Positions 7,461-13,560 of a DNA stretch of 18,478 nt are shown piece after piece. This DNA comes from Cloacibacterium sp046296655 (GTDB lineage Bacteria > Bacteroidota > Bacteroidia > Flavobacteriales > Weeksellaceae): positions 1 to 18,478 of the forward strand of contig JBKBLE010000035.1 of assembly GCA_046296655.1 (NCBI GenBank). Direction: 5' to 3'. A program made the position numbers and the translations under genes. Below the pieces are notes generated by a model that did not search any database, was not told the origin of the DNA, and was given only the letters and a program-made list of their open reading frames with translations. Numbering within the stretch: position 1 is the first letter of the stretch; the number at the start of each line of letters is the position of its first letter.

Positions 7461-7991
7461 ATGAAAATCATAAAAGGATTTGCCATCATGGCAGTAGTAA
7501 CCACCATTTTTACTTCATGTGTAGGAATTCCAGATGGAGTAACGGCGGTACAAAACTTTAACAAAGATAAATATCTAGGCAAATGGTATGAAATCGCAAG
7601 GTTTGACTTCCGTTTTGAAAGAAATCTAGACAACACCACAGCGCAATATTCCATCAATCCAGATGGAAGCATCAAAGTGCTGAACCAAGGGTACAACTAT
7701 GTAAAAAAAGAATGGGATTCTGCCGAAGGAAAAGCCAAATTCATAGGCTCTGAATCTGAAGCGAGACTGAAAGTTTCTTTCTTTGGACCATTTTACGTCG
7801 GATATAACGTAGTAGATATAGACGAAAATTATCAAAATGCGCTTGTTTACGGGAATTCTACAAAATATATGTGGATTCTTTCAAGAAATAAAACCATAGA
7901 AGAAGCCACCAAAAAAAGATTCATCGAAAAAGCTAAAAAAGACGGTTTCGATGTTTCAAAACTCATCTGGGTAAATCACAACAAGGATTAA
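7461..7991 (+). CDS. blc: Lipocalin family lipoprotein (Blc-like)
   Basis: A 176-residue bacterial lipocalin. Residues 1-20 form a lipoprotein signal peptide with a lipobox ending at C20 (IFTSC), so the mature protein is lipid-anchored, probably in the outer membrane. The lipocalin signature is seen as KYLGKWYEIARFDFRFER (about 37-54), followed by the barrel strands (TAQYSINPDGSIKVLNQGY, FFGPFYVGYNVVDID, YMWILSRNKTI) and the C-terminal helix EEATKKRFIEKAKKDGFDV. Blc proteins bind fatty acids or lysophospholipids and are linked to membrane stress and repair. It faces pruA divergently with its own promoter and ends at a terminator it shares with the convergent oxidoreductase gene. Confidence 0.93.
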   Translation: MKIIKGFAIMAVVTTIFTSCVGIPDGVTAVQNFNKDKYLGKWYEIARFDFRFERNLDNTTAQYSINPDGSIKVLNQGYNYVKKEWDSAEGKAKFIGSESEARLKVSFFGPFYVGYNVVDIDENYQNALVYGNSTKYMWILSRNKTIEEATKKRFIEKAKKDGFDVSKLIWVNHNKD

Positions 7992-8007
7992 AATTCATTT
8001 CAATAAC

Positions 8008-8040
8008 AAAAAAACTCGAGACTAGAACTCGAGTTTTTTT
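8008..8040. terminator. Bidirectional terminator between blc and the oxidoreductase operon
   Basis: A 13-bp perfect stem (8008-8020 with 8028-8040, core CTCGAG) with a seven-base loop and A/T runs at both sides. It serves both convergent units. Confidence 0.9.
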
Positions 8041-8078
8041 ACTTTAATATTAACCTCAACCTTTACCTTTACCTAAAC

Positions 8079-9281
8079 CTATCTCCCAAATCGATAATAT
8101 GGGGCTAAAGTATTTTCTTTTTTCTGTAAAAGGTCAACGATAATTTTTCTTCCTTGTGCAGAAAAGGTAATTCCATTTCCACCAAAACCTAAGCAAAACA
8201 AACAGTTTTTATATTCTGGAGATTCCCCAATATAAGGCAAACCATCTTTGGTGGCACCAAAAATTCCACCCCAAGAAATATCTTCGATGAATTCTAAATC
8301 TGGTAGGGTTTTCTTGAGTTTTTTAATAAGCGTTTTGCTTTTTTCTTCTTTAATATTTTGTTGAAAGATGGTGTCTTTATACACAGAATCTTCGCCGCCA
8401 ACTAAAAATCTACCATCATCCGTAGTTCTCATATAGAGATAAGGATCTTGTGTGTCCCAAATCAAAATCTTTTCTAGATTTTTATTATAGGTTTGTGTCG
8501 GTTCACTCACAGTTGCGTAAGTGTAAATCAGTTTGGCAACTTTTTCTTTGAGTAAATTCAATGATTCAAAACCTGTGCAGAAAACTATTTTTTGAGCACT
8601 AATAGTATGATTTTCTTGCGTAATGACTTTCGGAGTTTTGCCTTGATCTTGAATGCTTTTAATTTCGGTTTGGTCAAAGACTTTCATCCCTCTTTTTACA
8701 TTGAAAGCGATAAGTTCATGTGCCATTTTATACGCATCTACACTAGCGGCAGTATCACTTAGAATGCCACCATGAGAAACAATGCCATAAGTTTTTTTAA
8801 TCGCATCTGGCTCTAACCATTTGACCCCCAATTGATATTTTTTTCTAATTTCAAATTCTTGGTAAAGAGCTTTTGCAGCGGTTTTATTGTGAGCAATGTA
8901 GAGGGATTTCTTCATTTGGAAACCACAATTTAATTTTTTGGTTTTCACCAAATGTTCTAAATCTTGAATAGCAGTGATGCCTTCTTGATAACAAAGTGCA
9001 GCAGCTTCTTCACCTATTTTCTTTGCCAAATCTTTTAGCGGCTCATCTATTTCATACTGCAACATGCTGGTAGTAGCACTCGTGCTTCCTTGTCCGATGT
9101 CTCGTCTGTCGATGAGAGTTACTTCGTAACCTGCATCCATTAAAGCATCAGAAATCAGAGCGCCAGTAATGCCACCACCAATCACCAAAATTTCTGTTTT
9201 TATATTTTTTTGTAAAGTAGGATAGGTGTAGAGTAAGCCGTTTTTGAGCAGCCAAAAAGATTCAAAGGTTCTTAGTCTCAT
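8079..9281 (-). CDS. FAD-dependent oxidoreductase, DAO family
   Basis: A 400-residue flavoprotein of the D-amino acid oxidase (DAO) superfamily. The FAD-binding Rossmann motif is near the N-terminus: EILVIGGGITGALISDAL, with the glycines at 35-40 and the ribose-binding acidic residue in LIDRRD (about 57-62). The ATTSMLQYEID segment (about 69-79) is the usual second FAD-contact block. The C-terminal FAD motif is seen as FCLGFGGNGITFSAQGRKI (about 366-384). The pattern resembles glycine oxidase, gamma-glutamylputrescine oxidase and related amine oxidases, but the substrate is not decided. It is the last gene of a minus-strand run after dps and a small lipoprotein gene, 31 bp behind the latter, so probably co-transcribed. 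Confidence 0.88.
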   Translation of the reverse strand: MRLRTFESFWLLKNGLLYTYPTLQKNIKTEILVIGGGITGALISDALMDAGYEVTLIDRRDIGQGSTSATTSMLQYEIDEPLKDLAKKIGEEAAALCYQEGITAIQDLEHLVKTKKLNCGFQMKKSLYIAHNKTAAKALYQEFEIRKKYQLGVKWLEPDAIKKTYGIVSHGGILSDTAASVDAYKMAHELIAFNVKRGMKVFDQTEIKSIQDQGKTPKVITQENHTISAQKIVFCTGFESLNLLKEKVAKLIYTYATVSEPTQTYNKNLEKILIWDTQDPYLYMRTTDDGRFLVGGEDSVYKDTIFQQNIKEEKSKTLIKKLKKTLPDLEFIEDISWGGIFGATKDGLPYIGESPEYKNCLFCLGFGGNGITFSAQGRKIIVDLLQKKENTLAPYYRFGR

Positions 9282-9312
9282 ATCATTTTGTTTTAAAGTG
9301 TTGGCAATGAGC

Positions 9313-9477
9313 TTATTTCTTTCCTCGTGAAAATAGCCAAAATATCACGACTAATACTAAGGCAATTAAGAAAAATCCCCAATACATTCCTGCTTTGAAA
9401 ACGGTTTCTACCGCTTCACAACTCGTCAATAAGGTCAATAAAAATAAAGTTACGATAGATAAGATATACTTTTTCAT
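9313..9477 (-). CDS. Small lipoprotein with a C-terminal membrane helix
   Basis: A 54-residue protein. I chose the internal start MKKYIL rather than the longer frame to 9534, because it gives a clean signal peptide (KKYILSIVTLFLLTLLTSC) and avoids overlap with the dps gene. The lipobox ends at C20 (LLTSC). After EAVETVFKAG comes a second hydrophobic stretch, MYWGFFLIALVLVVIFWLFS, then a basic tail RGKK. So it is a lipid-anchored or doubly membrane-bound tiny protein. Proteins of this look are common in Flavobacteriales, and I recall that some carry a doubtful 'phosphatidate cytidylyltransferase' label; nothing here supports that enzyme. It lies 16 bp after dps and 31 bp before the oxidoreductase gene. 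Confidence 0.75.
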   Translation of the reverse strand: MKKYILSIVTLFLLTLLTSCEAVETVFKAGMYWGFFLIALVLVVIFWLFSRGKK

Positions 9478-9493
9478 AGGGTAAAATTTTAGG

Positions 9494-9967
9494 TTAAACA
9501 AAATATTGTCTGAGTTGCCAAGCCATTTTTTCATGGTCTTGCATCAACCCCGTTAAAAAATCTGCGGTTCCTTTGTCTTCGTATTTTTCTTCACAGTCGT
9601 CTATGGAAGTTCTGATGGATTTCACAATACTCTCATGGTCTTGCAGTAGTTCTTTTGCCATTTCTAGAGGAGCAGGGCATGTTCCAGGGCTTTCTTTTAG
9701 CTGTGAAAGTTCTGCAAACTCTATGGTAGTTCCTACTGCCATTCCGCCAAGAGTAGAGATGCGTTCGGCAACTTCATCGATGGCTTTTTCTATTGCCTCA
9801 TACTGTTCTTCGAAGATGCGGTGAAATTGCATGAAGTCTGGTCCTTTCAGATTCCAATGAAACTTTCTGAGTTTTAAGTATAACACATTGCCATCTGCTA
9901 AGACAACGTTTAGGTTATCACATACTTTCTTGAGGTTTGCGGCACTGATGCCAATGTCTACTTTCAT
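9494..9967 (-). CDS. dps: Dps family DNA-protection / ferritin-like protein
   Basis: A 157-residue ferritin-like four-helix protein forming a 12-subunit cage that oxidises and stores iron and protects DNA under oxidative stress. With the chosen start (MKVDIGISAANLKKV) the inter-subunit ferroxidase ligands are visible: H37 in KFHWNLKGP, H49 in MQFHRIFEEQYE, and D64 and E68 in AIDEVAERI. The family pattern GPDFMQFHRIFEEQYE is intact. A longer frame from 10012 adds 15 residues that overlap the promoter region and are unlikely to be translated. It is the first gene of a likely operon with a small lipoprotein and an FAD oxidoreductase. There is no clear basic N-terminal extension, so direct DNA binding is uncertain. 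Confidence 0.94.
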   Translation of the reverse strand: MKVDIGISAANLKKVCDNLNVVLADGNVLYLKLRKFHWNLKGPDFMQFHRIFEEQYEAIEKAIDEVAERISTLGGMAVGTTIEFAELSQLKESPGTCPAPLEMAKELLQDHESIVKSIRTSIDDCEEKYEDKGTADFLTGLMQDHEKMAWQLRQYFV

Positions 9968-9996
9968 AATGATTATATTTTGTGTGGGTATTGATA

Positions 9997-10004
9997 CAAA
10001 AGTA
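9997..10004 (-). promoter_or_regulatory. -7 element of the dps operon
   Basis: The minus strand reads TACTTTTG, matching TAnnTTTG, 30 bases before the chosen dps start. No TTTG is found at the usual upstream spacing, so activation by a regulator is possible. Confidence 0.5.
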
Positions 10005-10226
10005 AAATACAATCAAGCAGTTGGACTTATATAATCCTGATGATTTGTTATAAGATTTTGAGGGAATATATAGGGTATTGTTCCCCGACATCAAATACCT
10101 CTCAACGACATTTTTCATACACTATCTATGCTTTATCTAGGGAGAAGCGGGGGATAGGTGATGTAGTGAAGAAGTGATGAGGTTGTGAGGTTACGAAGTA
10201 AAGTGATTGTTTTATGTGAATTTTTT

Positions 10227-10326
10227 ATAACACAAAGTTCGCGGAGATTTGTTGAAATGATACCGTTTTTGAGTTCTCAAAGAAACATCAGAGATGTTCT
10301 AGAAAGCACACGGATTTTTAATGCAA
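10227..10326 (+). repeat. Diverged copy of the 172-bp repeat (copy A)
   Basis: Starts with ATAACACAAAGTTC and ends in the AATGCAA box. It aligns along about 100 bp with the exact pair at 12220 and 12657, with scattered substitutions. It lies upstream of the nhaC-type gene in the same orientation as the downstream copies. Confidence 0.7.
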
Positions 10327-10349
10327 AAAATGTTTAGAAAAAAAAGCTG

Positions 10350-10397
10350 GTGGCTAAGCACAAACTGAAGGTCTGCGAACGAAGTTCACGAAGCCAC
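10350..10397. repeat. Long-core palindromic repeat
   Basis: Arms GTGGCT (10350-10355) and AGCCAC (10392-10397) flank a 36-base core. The core (about 10357-10391) recurs at 13321-13355 with one visible difference. Inside the core a short stem (AACTGAAGGTCTG and neighbours) is possible. Confidence 0.6.
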
Positions 10398-10411
10398 AGT
10401 TTCAAAAATAA

Positions 10412-10440
10412 ACGTTGCCTGAGCCTGTCGAAGGCAACGT
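10412..10440. repeat. GAGCCTGTCGA-core palindrome, ACGTTGCCT arms
   Basis: A 29-bp element with 9-bp perfect arms ACGTTGCCT and AGGCAACGT around the core GAGCCTGTCGA. It belongs to the palindromic family found across the window. Confidence 0.75.
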
Positions 10441-10660
10441 GCAATAAAAAATGTTGTGCCAAAATATAGTCGAAGGCAGAAAGTAGATGAACTCTATTTC
10501 CTAATTTTTGAGATATTTTTAAGAGAATGAAGAGAAGAGAAGTTAATGTTGGGGTATTAAAATAGGCAATTGGAAAGGAAATTTTTTATTCATTAATTTT
10601 TAGAAATCAGGGAGTTAAAAGGCTGTGTTAATGGTCTATGAAGGCGATTGATAGATTGTA

Positions 10661-10692
10661 TTTGGTTAGTTGGGAGATAATGATTACTTTTG
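10661..10692 (+). promoter_or_regulatory. Promoter of the riboswitch/nhaC unit
   Basis: TTTG at 10661-10664, a 20-base spacer and TACTTTTG at 10685-10692 match the consensus exactly. Transcription would begin around 10698, at the 5' side of the riboswitch P1 stem. Confidence 0.75.
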
Positions 10693-10697
10693 CCGCC

Positions 10698-10775
10698 TAT
10701 TATCAGGAACCTCTACAGGAGGTAGCAACCTGCAACAACAAGCAAGGTGCTAAAGCGATAAGCCAAACTTTTTTG
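10698..10775 (+). promoter_or_regulatory. SAM-I-clan (S-box-like) riboswitch, reduced form
   Basis: P1 pairs TTATC (10700-10704) with GATAA (10757-10761). J1/2 is AGGA. P2 is a plain hairpin ACCTC (10709-10713), loop TACAG, GAGGT (10719-10723). J2/3 AGCAA leads into P3, ACCTGC (10728-10733) with GCAAGGT (10742-10748), and then GCTAAAGC. The blocks AGCAACC and AGGTGCTAA match the S-box (SAM-I) core, which binds S-adenosylmethionine. The kink-turn and pseudoknot part of P2 and the whole of P4 are missing. A weak hairpin CCAAA...TTTGG (about 10763-10776) may be part of the output. Ligand binding is inferred from core similarity only. Confidence 0.6.
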
Positions 10776-10828
10776 GAAAAAATGTTGTCTATCTTTTGTA
10801 AAGTTCCTGTGTTAAATTTTTAAATTTT

Positions 10829-12136
10829 ATGAACTCTACAAAAGCAAATTTTCTCAGTTTACTTCCTTTTTTAATTTTCGTAGGTACATTTTTAGGTGCC
10901 GGAATTGTTTTGCAAGACTTTTATGCCTTGCCATCGCCCATTGCCGTGAGTATCGGTATTATTGCCGCTTTCGCCATGTCTAGGTTGCCTCATCAAGAAA
11001 AAATCAAAACTTTCTTACACGGTTGTGGGGAATCCAGTGTACTCACCATGTGTATTATTTATCTTTTGGCAGGCGCTTTTTCTACGGTAGCGCAAGTTTC
11101 AGGCAGTGTAGATGCGGTGGTGAATATCGGTTTAACCTATATCTCTGCTGATTATTATGCTTTAGGGATTTTCCTTTTGGCCTCATTTCTTTCTCTGTCT
11201 TCTGGAACCTCAGTTGGTGCTATTGTCGCATTAGGGCCTATCGCGATACAGTTGGCTCAAAAAAGTGGAGCAGACCTTAACCTGATTGGAGCAAGTCTTT
11301 TGGGCGGTGCTATGTTTGGTGACAATCTTTCGGTGATTTCTGATACTACCATTGCCGCGGCTCAAACGTTGGGCAGCAGCATGAAAGATAAGTTCAGAAC
11401 CAATTTTTATTTAGCTTCACCTGCAGTAATATTAACGGTGGTCATCTTACTTTTTATAGGATTAAGCAATCCTGTCGCACCCATTGCATATACGCCAACT
11501 CCCATTTCTTGGGAACTTATTTTCCCCTATTTGGTGGTTTTGGTATTGGCATTTTTAGGGTTAGATGTTTTTCTTGTTTTGGTGATTGGGATATTTTTAG
11601 CGGGAGCCATAGGTTTATGGCAAGGCAACCTTACGTGGTTGAGTTTTGCCAAAGCCAGTTATGAAGGCTTCACGTCTATGACCGAAATTTTCCTATTGTC
11701 TTTGCTTACAGGAGGTTTAGCTACCTTAGTAGAAAAAGCAGGGGGAATTCAATATTTATTGAACAAAATAGAAGCTAAGATTAGTTCAGCCAAATCTGCA
11801 CAATTGGGAGCAGGATTGATTACAGGTTTGGTAAATCTTTGTATCGCCAATAATACGGTGTCGATTTTAATCTCTGGGAAAGTGTTGAGACCTATTTCTG
11901 AGCGTTTTGAAGTCCCTGCCCGAAAGATGGCTTCTGTGATTGATATTTTTGCGTGTATCGTTCAAGGGTTGCTTCCTTATGGCGCACAGGTTTTATTGAT
12001 TATCGGATACAGTAAAAATAAAATCAATTATGTGGATATGCTCTCGCATTCTTATTATTTAGGGCTTTTGTTCTTAATGGTGGTGGGGTCTATGTTTTTG
12101 GGAAGGTCTAGGAATGTGTTGCCTTCGGGAGGCTAA
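10829..12136 (+). CDS. NhaC-family Na+/H+ antiporter-like transporter
   Basis: A 435-residue inner-membrane protein with about eleven or twelve hydrophobic segments. The NhaC family signature is seen in GAMFGDNLSVISDTTIAAAQTLG (about residues 165-187), preceded by SLSSGTSVGAIVALGPIA (about 128-145). The second half repeats the pattern with LVNLCIANNTVSILISGKVLRPIS (about 336-359). Family members exchange Na+ for H+ or couple ion flow to organic solutes; NhaC-superfamily proteins include predicted methionine transporters (MetT). The S-box-like leader upstream makes a methionine-related solute a reasonable guess, but this is inference. The last codons (LPSGG stop) lie inside a degenerate palindromic repeat, so the C-terminus may have been altered by repeat insertion. 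Confidence 0.88.
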   Translation: MNSTKANFLSLLPFLIFVGTFLGAGIVLQDFYALPSPIAVSIGIIAAFAMSRLPHQEKIKTFLHGCGESSVLTMCIIYLLAGAFSTVAQVSGSVDAVVNIGLTYISADYYALGIFLLASFLSLSSGTSVGAIVALGPIAIQLAQKSGADLNLIGASLLGGAMFGDNLSVISDTTIAAAQTLGSSMKDKFRTNFYLASPAVILTVVILLFIGLSNPVAPIAYTPTPISWELIFPYLVVLVLAFLGLDVFLVLVIGIFLAGAIGLWQGNLTWLSFAKASYEGFTSMTEIFLLSLLTGGLATLVEKAGGIQYLLNKIEAKISSAKSAQLGAGLITGLVNLCIANNTVSILISGKVLRPISERFEVPARKMASVIDIFACIVQGLLPYGAQVLLIIGYSKNKINYVDMLSHSYYLGLLFLMVVGSMFLGRSRNVLPSGG

Positions 12137-12139
12137 GGC
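12119..12139. repeat. Degenerate palindrome overlapping the stop codon
   Basis: Arms TGCCT and AGGCA flank TCGGGAGGCTA, a decayed form of the TCGACAGGCTC core. The transporter's last five codons and TAA stop lie within it. A second degraded palindrome with core GAGCTTGTCGA follows at about 12160-12182. Confidence 0.6.
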
Positions 12140-12219
12140 ACCGTGTAATAAAAGAATTGGCGGCTGAGCTTGTCGAAGCTACAGTGTGTGGAATTTTTCT
12201 GCTTGGTTTTGGAGTTTCT

Positions 12220-12391
12220 ATAACACAAAGTTCACGGAGATTTTGTGAAATGATGGTGTTTTTGAGTTCTCAAAGGAACATCGTAGATATTCTTTAAGTA
12301 CACGGATTTTAATGCAATAGAAATAATGTGCCTTCGACAAGTTCAGGCACCGTGTACTAAAAGAATTGGTGGCTGAGCTTGTCGAAGCCAC
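12220..12391 (+). repeat. 172-bp direct repeat, copy B
   Basis: Identical over 172 bp to 12657-12828 (offset 437). It starts at ATAACACAAAGTTCACGGAG and contains two palindromes: TGCCT/AGGCA arms at 12329-12349 (core TCGACAAGTTC) and GTGGCT/AGCCAC arms at 12369-12391 (core GAGCTTGTCGA). Confidence 0.9.
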
Positions 12392-12427
12392 AGCATCAAC
12401 AAATAAACTCTGCTTTTCAGATTTAAT

Positions 12428-12453
12428 GTTCTTTTGTCTTGAAACAAAAGAAC
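12428..12453. repeat. Hairpin with 9-bp stem
   Basis: GTTCTTTTG (12428-12436), loop TCTTGAAA, CAAAAGAAC (12445-12453). It lies 36 bases before the long hairpin element and may be its left border. Confidence 0.6.
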
Positions 12454-12489
12454 CAAAAGTTCAAGTCTGGAAATCCTCAGCTAAAAATA

Positions 12490-12571
12490 AATAACCTTTT
12501 CTAAAAACTCTGAAACTCACTCGGCAGAATGCCGAGTTTAAACAGCAGACTTTTTTAACGAAAAGGTTATT
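12490..12571. repeat. 82-nt nested hairpin element
   Basis: Outer arms AATAACCTTTTC (12490-12501) and GAAAAGGTTATT (12560-12571) pair over 12 bp. A middle stem pairs AAAAACTCTG with CAGACTTTTT with one mismatch. The inner stem ACTCGGCA (12519-12526) pairs with TGCCGAGT (12530-12537) around loop GAA. Almost the full length is thus one stem with internal loops, fitting a MITE-like element or a structured RNA. No promoter or reading frame is seen. Confidence 0.65.
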
Positions 12572-12656
12572 CATTTTTTTTACGCTTGCGGTTTCCTAGG
12601 ACATCAATTAAAATAGGTAATTTTTCAACGTCTATGTTCCTATGTTAAAAGTTTTA

Positions 12657-12828
12657 ATAACACAAAGTTCACGGAGATTTTGTGAAATGATGGTGTTTTT
12701 GAGTTCTCAAAGGAACATCGTAGATATTCTTTAAGTACACGGATTTTAATGCAATAGAAATAATGTGCCTTCGACAAGTTCAGGCACCGTGTACTAAAAG
12801 AATTGGTGGCTGAGCTTGTCGAAGCCAC
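12657..12828 (+). repeat. 172-bp direct repeat, copy C
   Basis: Exact copy of 12220-12391. The shared block may continue as TGTGTGGAATTTTTCT, which follows this copy directly and also occurs just before copy B at 12185-12200, so the ancestral unit was probably longer and arranged in tandem. Confidence 0.9.
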
Positions 12829-12885
12829 TGTGTGTGGAATTTTTCTTGGTGATGAGGTGATGAAGTTATGAGGTTTTTTTGATGC

Positions 12886-13015
12886 TGCCTTCGACAGGCT
12901 CAGGCATCGTGTAATAAAAGATTTGGTGGCTGAGCTTGTCGAAGCCACAATATTTCACTTAGACTGGCTCAATGAGCCAAAAATTTCTGAACCGATGCCT
13001 GAGCTTGTCGAAGGC
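12886..13015. repeat. Cluster of three palindromes
   Basis: Palindromes at 12886-12906 (arms TGCCT/AGGCA), 12926-12948 (GTGGCT/AGCCAC) and 12997-13015 (GCCT/AGGC), all with GAGC(C/T)TGTCGA cores in either orientation. A small perfect hairpin TGGCTCAATGAGCCA lies at 12965-12979. Confidence 0.7.
12925..13002 (+). repeat. 78-bp repeat, first copy
   Basis: Matches 13231-13308 over 78 bp with three substitutions and no gaps. It includes one GTGGCT-armed palindrome and the TGGCTCAATGAGCCA hairpin. Confidence 0.85.
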
Positions 13016-13119
13016 GGAAGGCAAAATTCATGGTATAAGAAAATGATTTTTTCCACTCCCTATGTCATTCCGTAGGAATCTAAATTATTTTTAAAACCAC
13101 ATAATAATTTTTCACCCAC

Positions 13120-13144
13120 GGTGATTTCGACAGGCTCAATCGCC
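13120..13144. repeat. Palindrome with GGTGATT arms
   Basis: GGTGATT and AATCGCC arms (one G-U type pair) flank core TCGACAGGCTC. Confidence 0.65.
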
Positions 13145-13192
13145 GACTTAGAAATATTACCGATTCCTTAACCGATACCTAAACCTATCGAT

Positions 13193-13249
13193 GGTGGCTG
13201 AGCCTGTCGATGGTGGCTGAGCCTGTCGATGGTGGCTGAGCCTGTCGAA
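13193..13249 (+). repeat. Three tandem 19-bp units
   Basis: The 19-bp unit GGTGGCTGAGCCTGTCGAT occurs three times in tandem (13193, 13212, 13231); the third ends in A instead of T. Only the third unit is followed by the right arm GCCAC, so the first two are left halves of the palindrome. Confidence 0.9.
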
Positions 13250-13308
13250 GCCACAATATTTCACTTAGACTAGCTCAATGAGCCAATAATTTCTGAACCG
13301 ATGCCTGA
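13231..13308 (+). repeat. 78-bp repeat, second copy
   Basis: Second copy of 12925-13002 with three substitutions; its first 19 bases are the last tandem unit. Confidence 0.85.
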
Positions 13309-13316
13309 ACCGATGT

Positions 13317-13360
13317 CTTAGCACAGACTGAAGGTCTGCGAACGAAGTTCACGAAGGCAG
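13317..13360. repeat. Long-core palindromic repeat, second copy
   Basis: Shares its core with 10356-10391. Inside it CAGAC (13324-13328) and GTCTG (13334-13338) form a hairpin around TGAAG. The outer arms are decayed. Confidence 0.6.
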
Positions 13361-13384
13361 AAATGATATTTATCTTTTTAAAAC

Positions 13385-13410
13385 GGTGGCTTCGACTTCG
13401 CTCAGCCACC
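13385..13410. repeat. Palindrome with a shortened core variant
   Basis: Perfect 7-bp arms GGTGGCT and AGCCACC flank TCGACTTCGCTC, a core variant in which the inner bases differ from the common form but TCGA and GCTC ends are kept. Confidence 0.75.
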
Positions 13411-13482
13411 AGAAATATTTTAAAGCTCAGCTTCCGTAGAAATTTTCAGCCACCAGTTTTCTTTTACTCTTCTTTTGGTCTT

Positions 13483-13510
13483 CTTCGGAAAAAGTACCTT
13501 TTTTCCGAAG
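13483..13510. repeat. Hairpin, 11-bp stem
   Basis: CTTCGGAAAAA (13483-13493) pairs with TTTTTCCGAAG (13500-13510) around GTACCT. There is no T tract after the stem on the plus strand, so it is not a typical terminator. Confidence 0.5.
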
Positions 13511-13560
13511 GAGTATGGGAGGATTCTCGAAGAACACTCGAAGAAATGTAAAACCAAGGT

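Larger units (their letters stand above)
10013..10660. other. Non-coding region with degenerate repeats
   Basis: About 650 bases without a convincing gene. It contains a GATG/GTGA-rich stretch (10155-10200), a diverged copy of the 172-bp repeat (10227-10326), a long palindromic variant (10350-10397) and a canonical palindrome (10412-10440). A degenerate palindrome follows around 10456-10480. Confidence 0.6.
12140..13557. other. Repeat-dense non-coding region
   Basis: About 1.4 kb without a supported gene. It carries the two exact copies of a 172-bp repeat, an 82-nt near-complete hairpin, a pair of 78-bp repeats, a 19-bp tandem triplication and many palindromes with GAGC...GTCGA cores. Reading frames seen here on either strand are only read-through of the repeats. 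Confidence 0.75.

Noticed and set aside
9478..9534. Upstream extension of the small lipoprotein by 19 codons
   Set aside because: It overlaps dps and would place a non-signal sequence before a clear lipoprotein signal peptide.
9968..10012. Upstream extension of dps by 15 codons
   Set aside because: It runs into the -7 box, and family members begin near MKVDIGIS.
10638..10823. 61-codon frame before the transporter
   Set aside because: It overlaps the promoter and the riboswitch-like RNA; a structured leader explains the sequence better.
12640..12948. Minus-strand 102-codon frame in the repeat region
   Set aside because: It is read-through of the palindromic repeats (SLSKA-type peptides) and the 172-bp repeat; no protein-like composition and no promoter.
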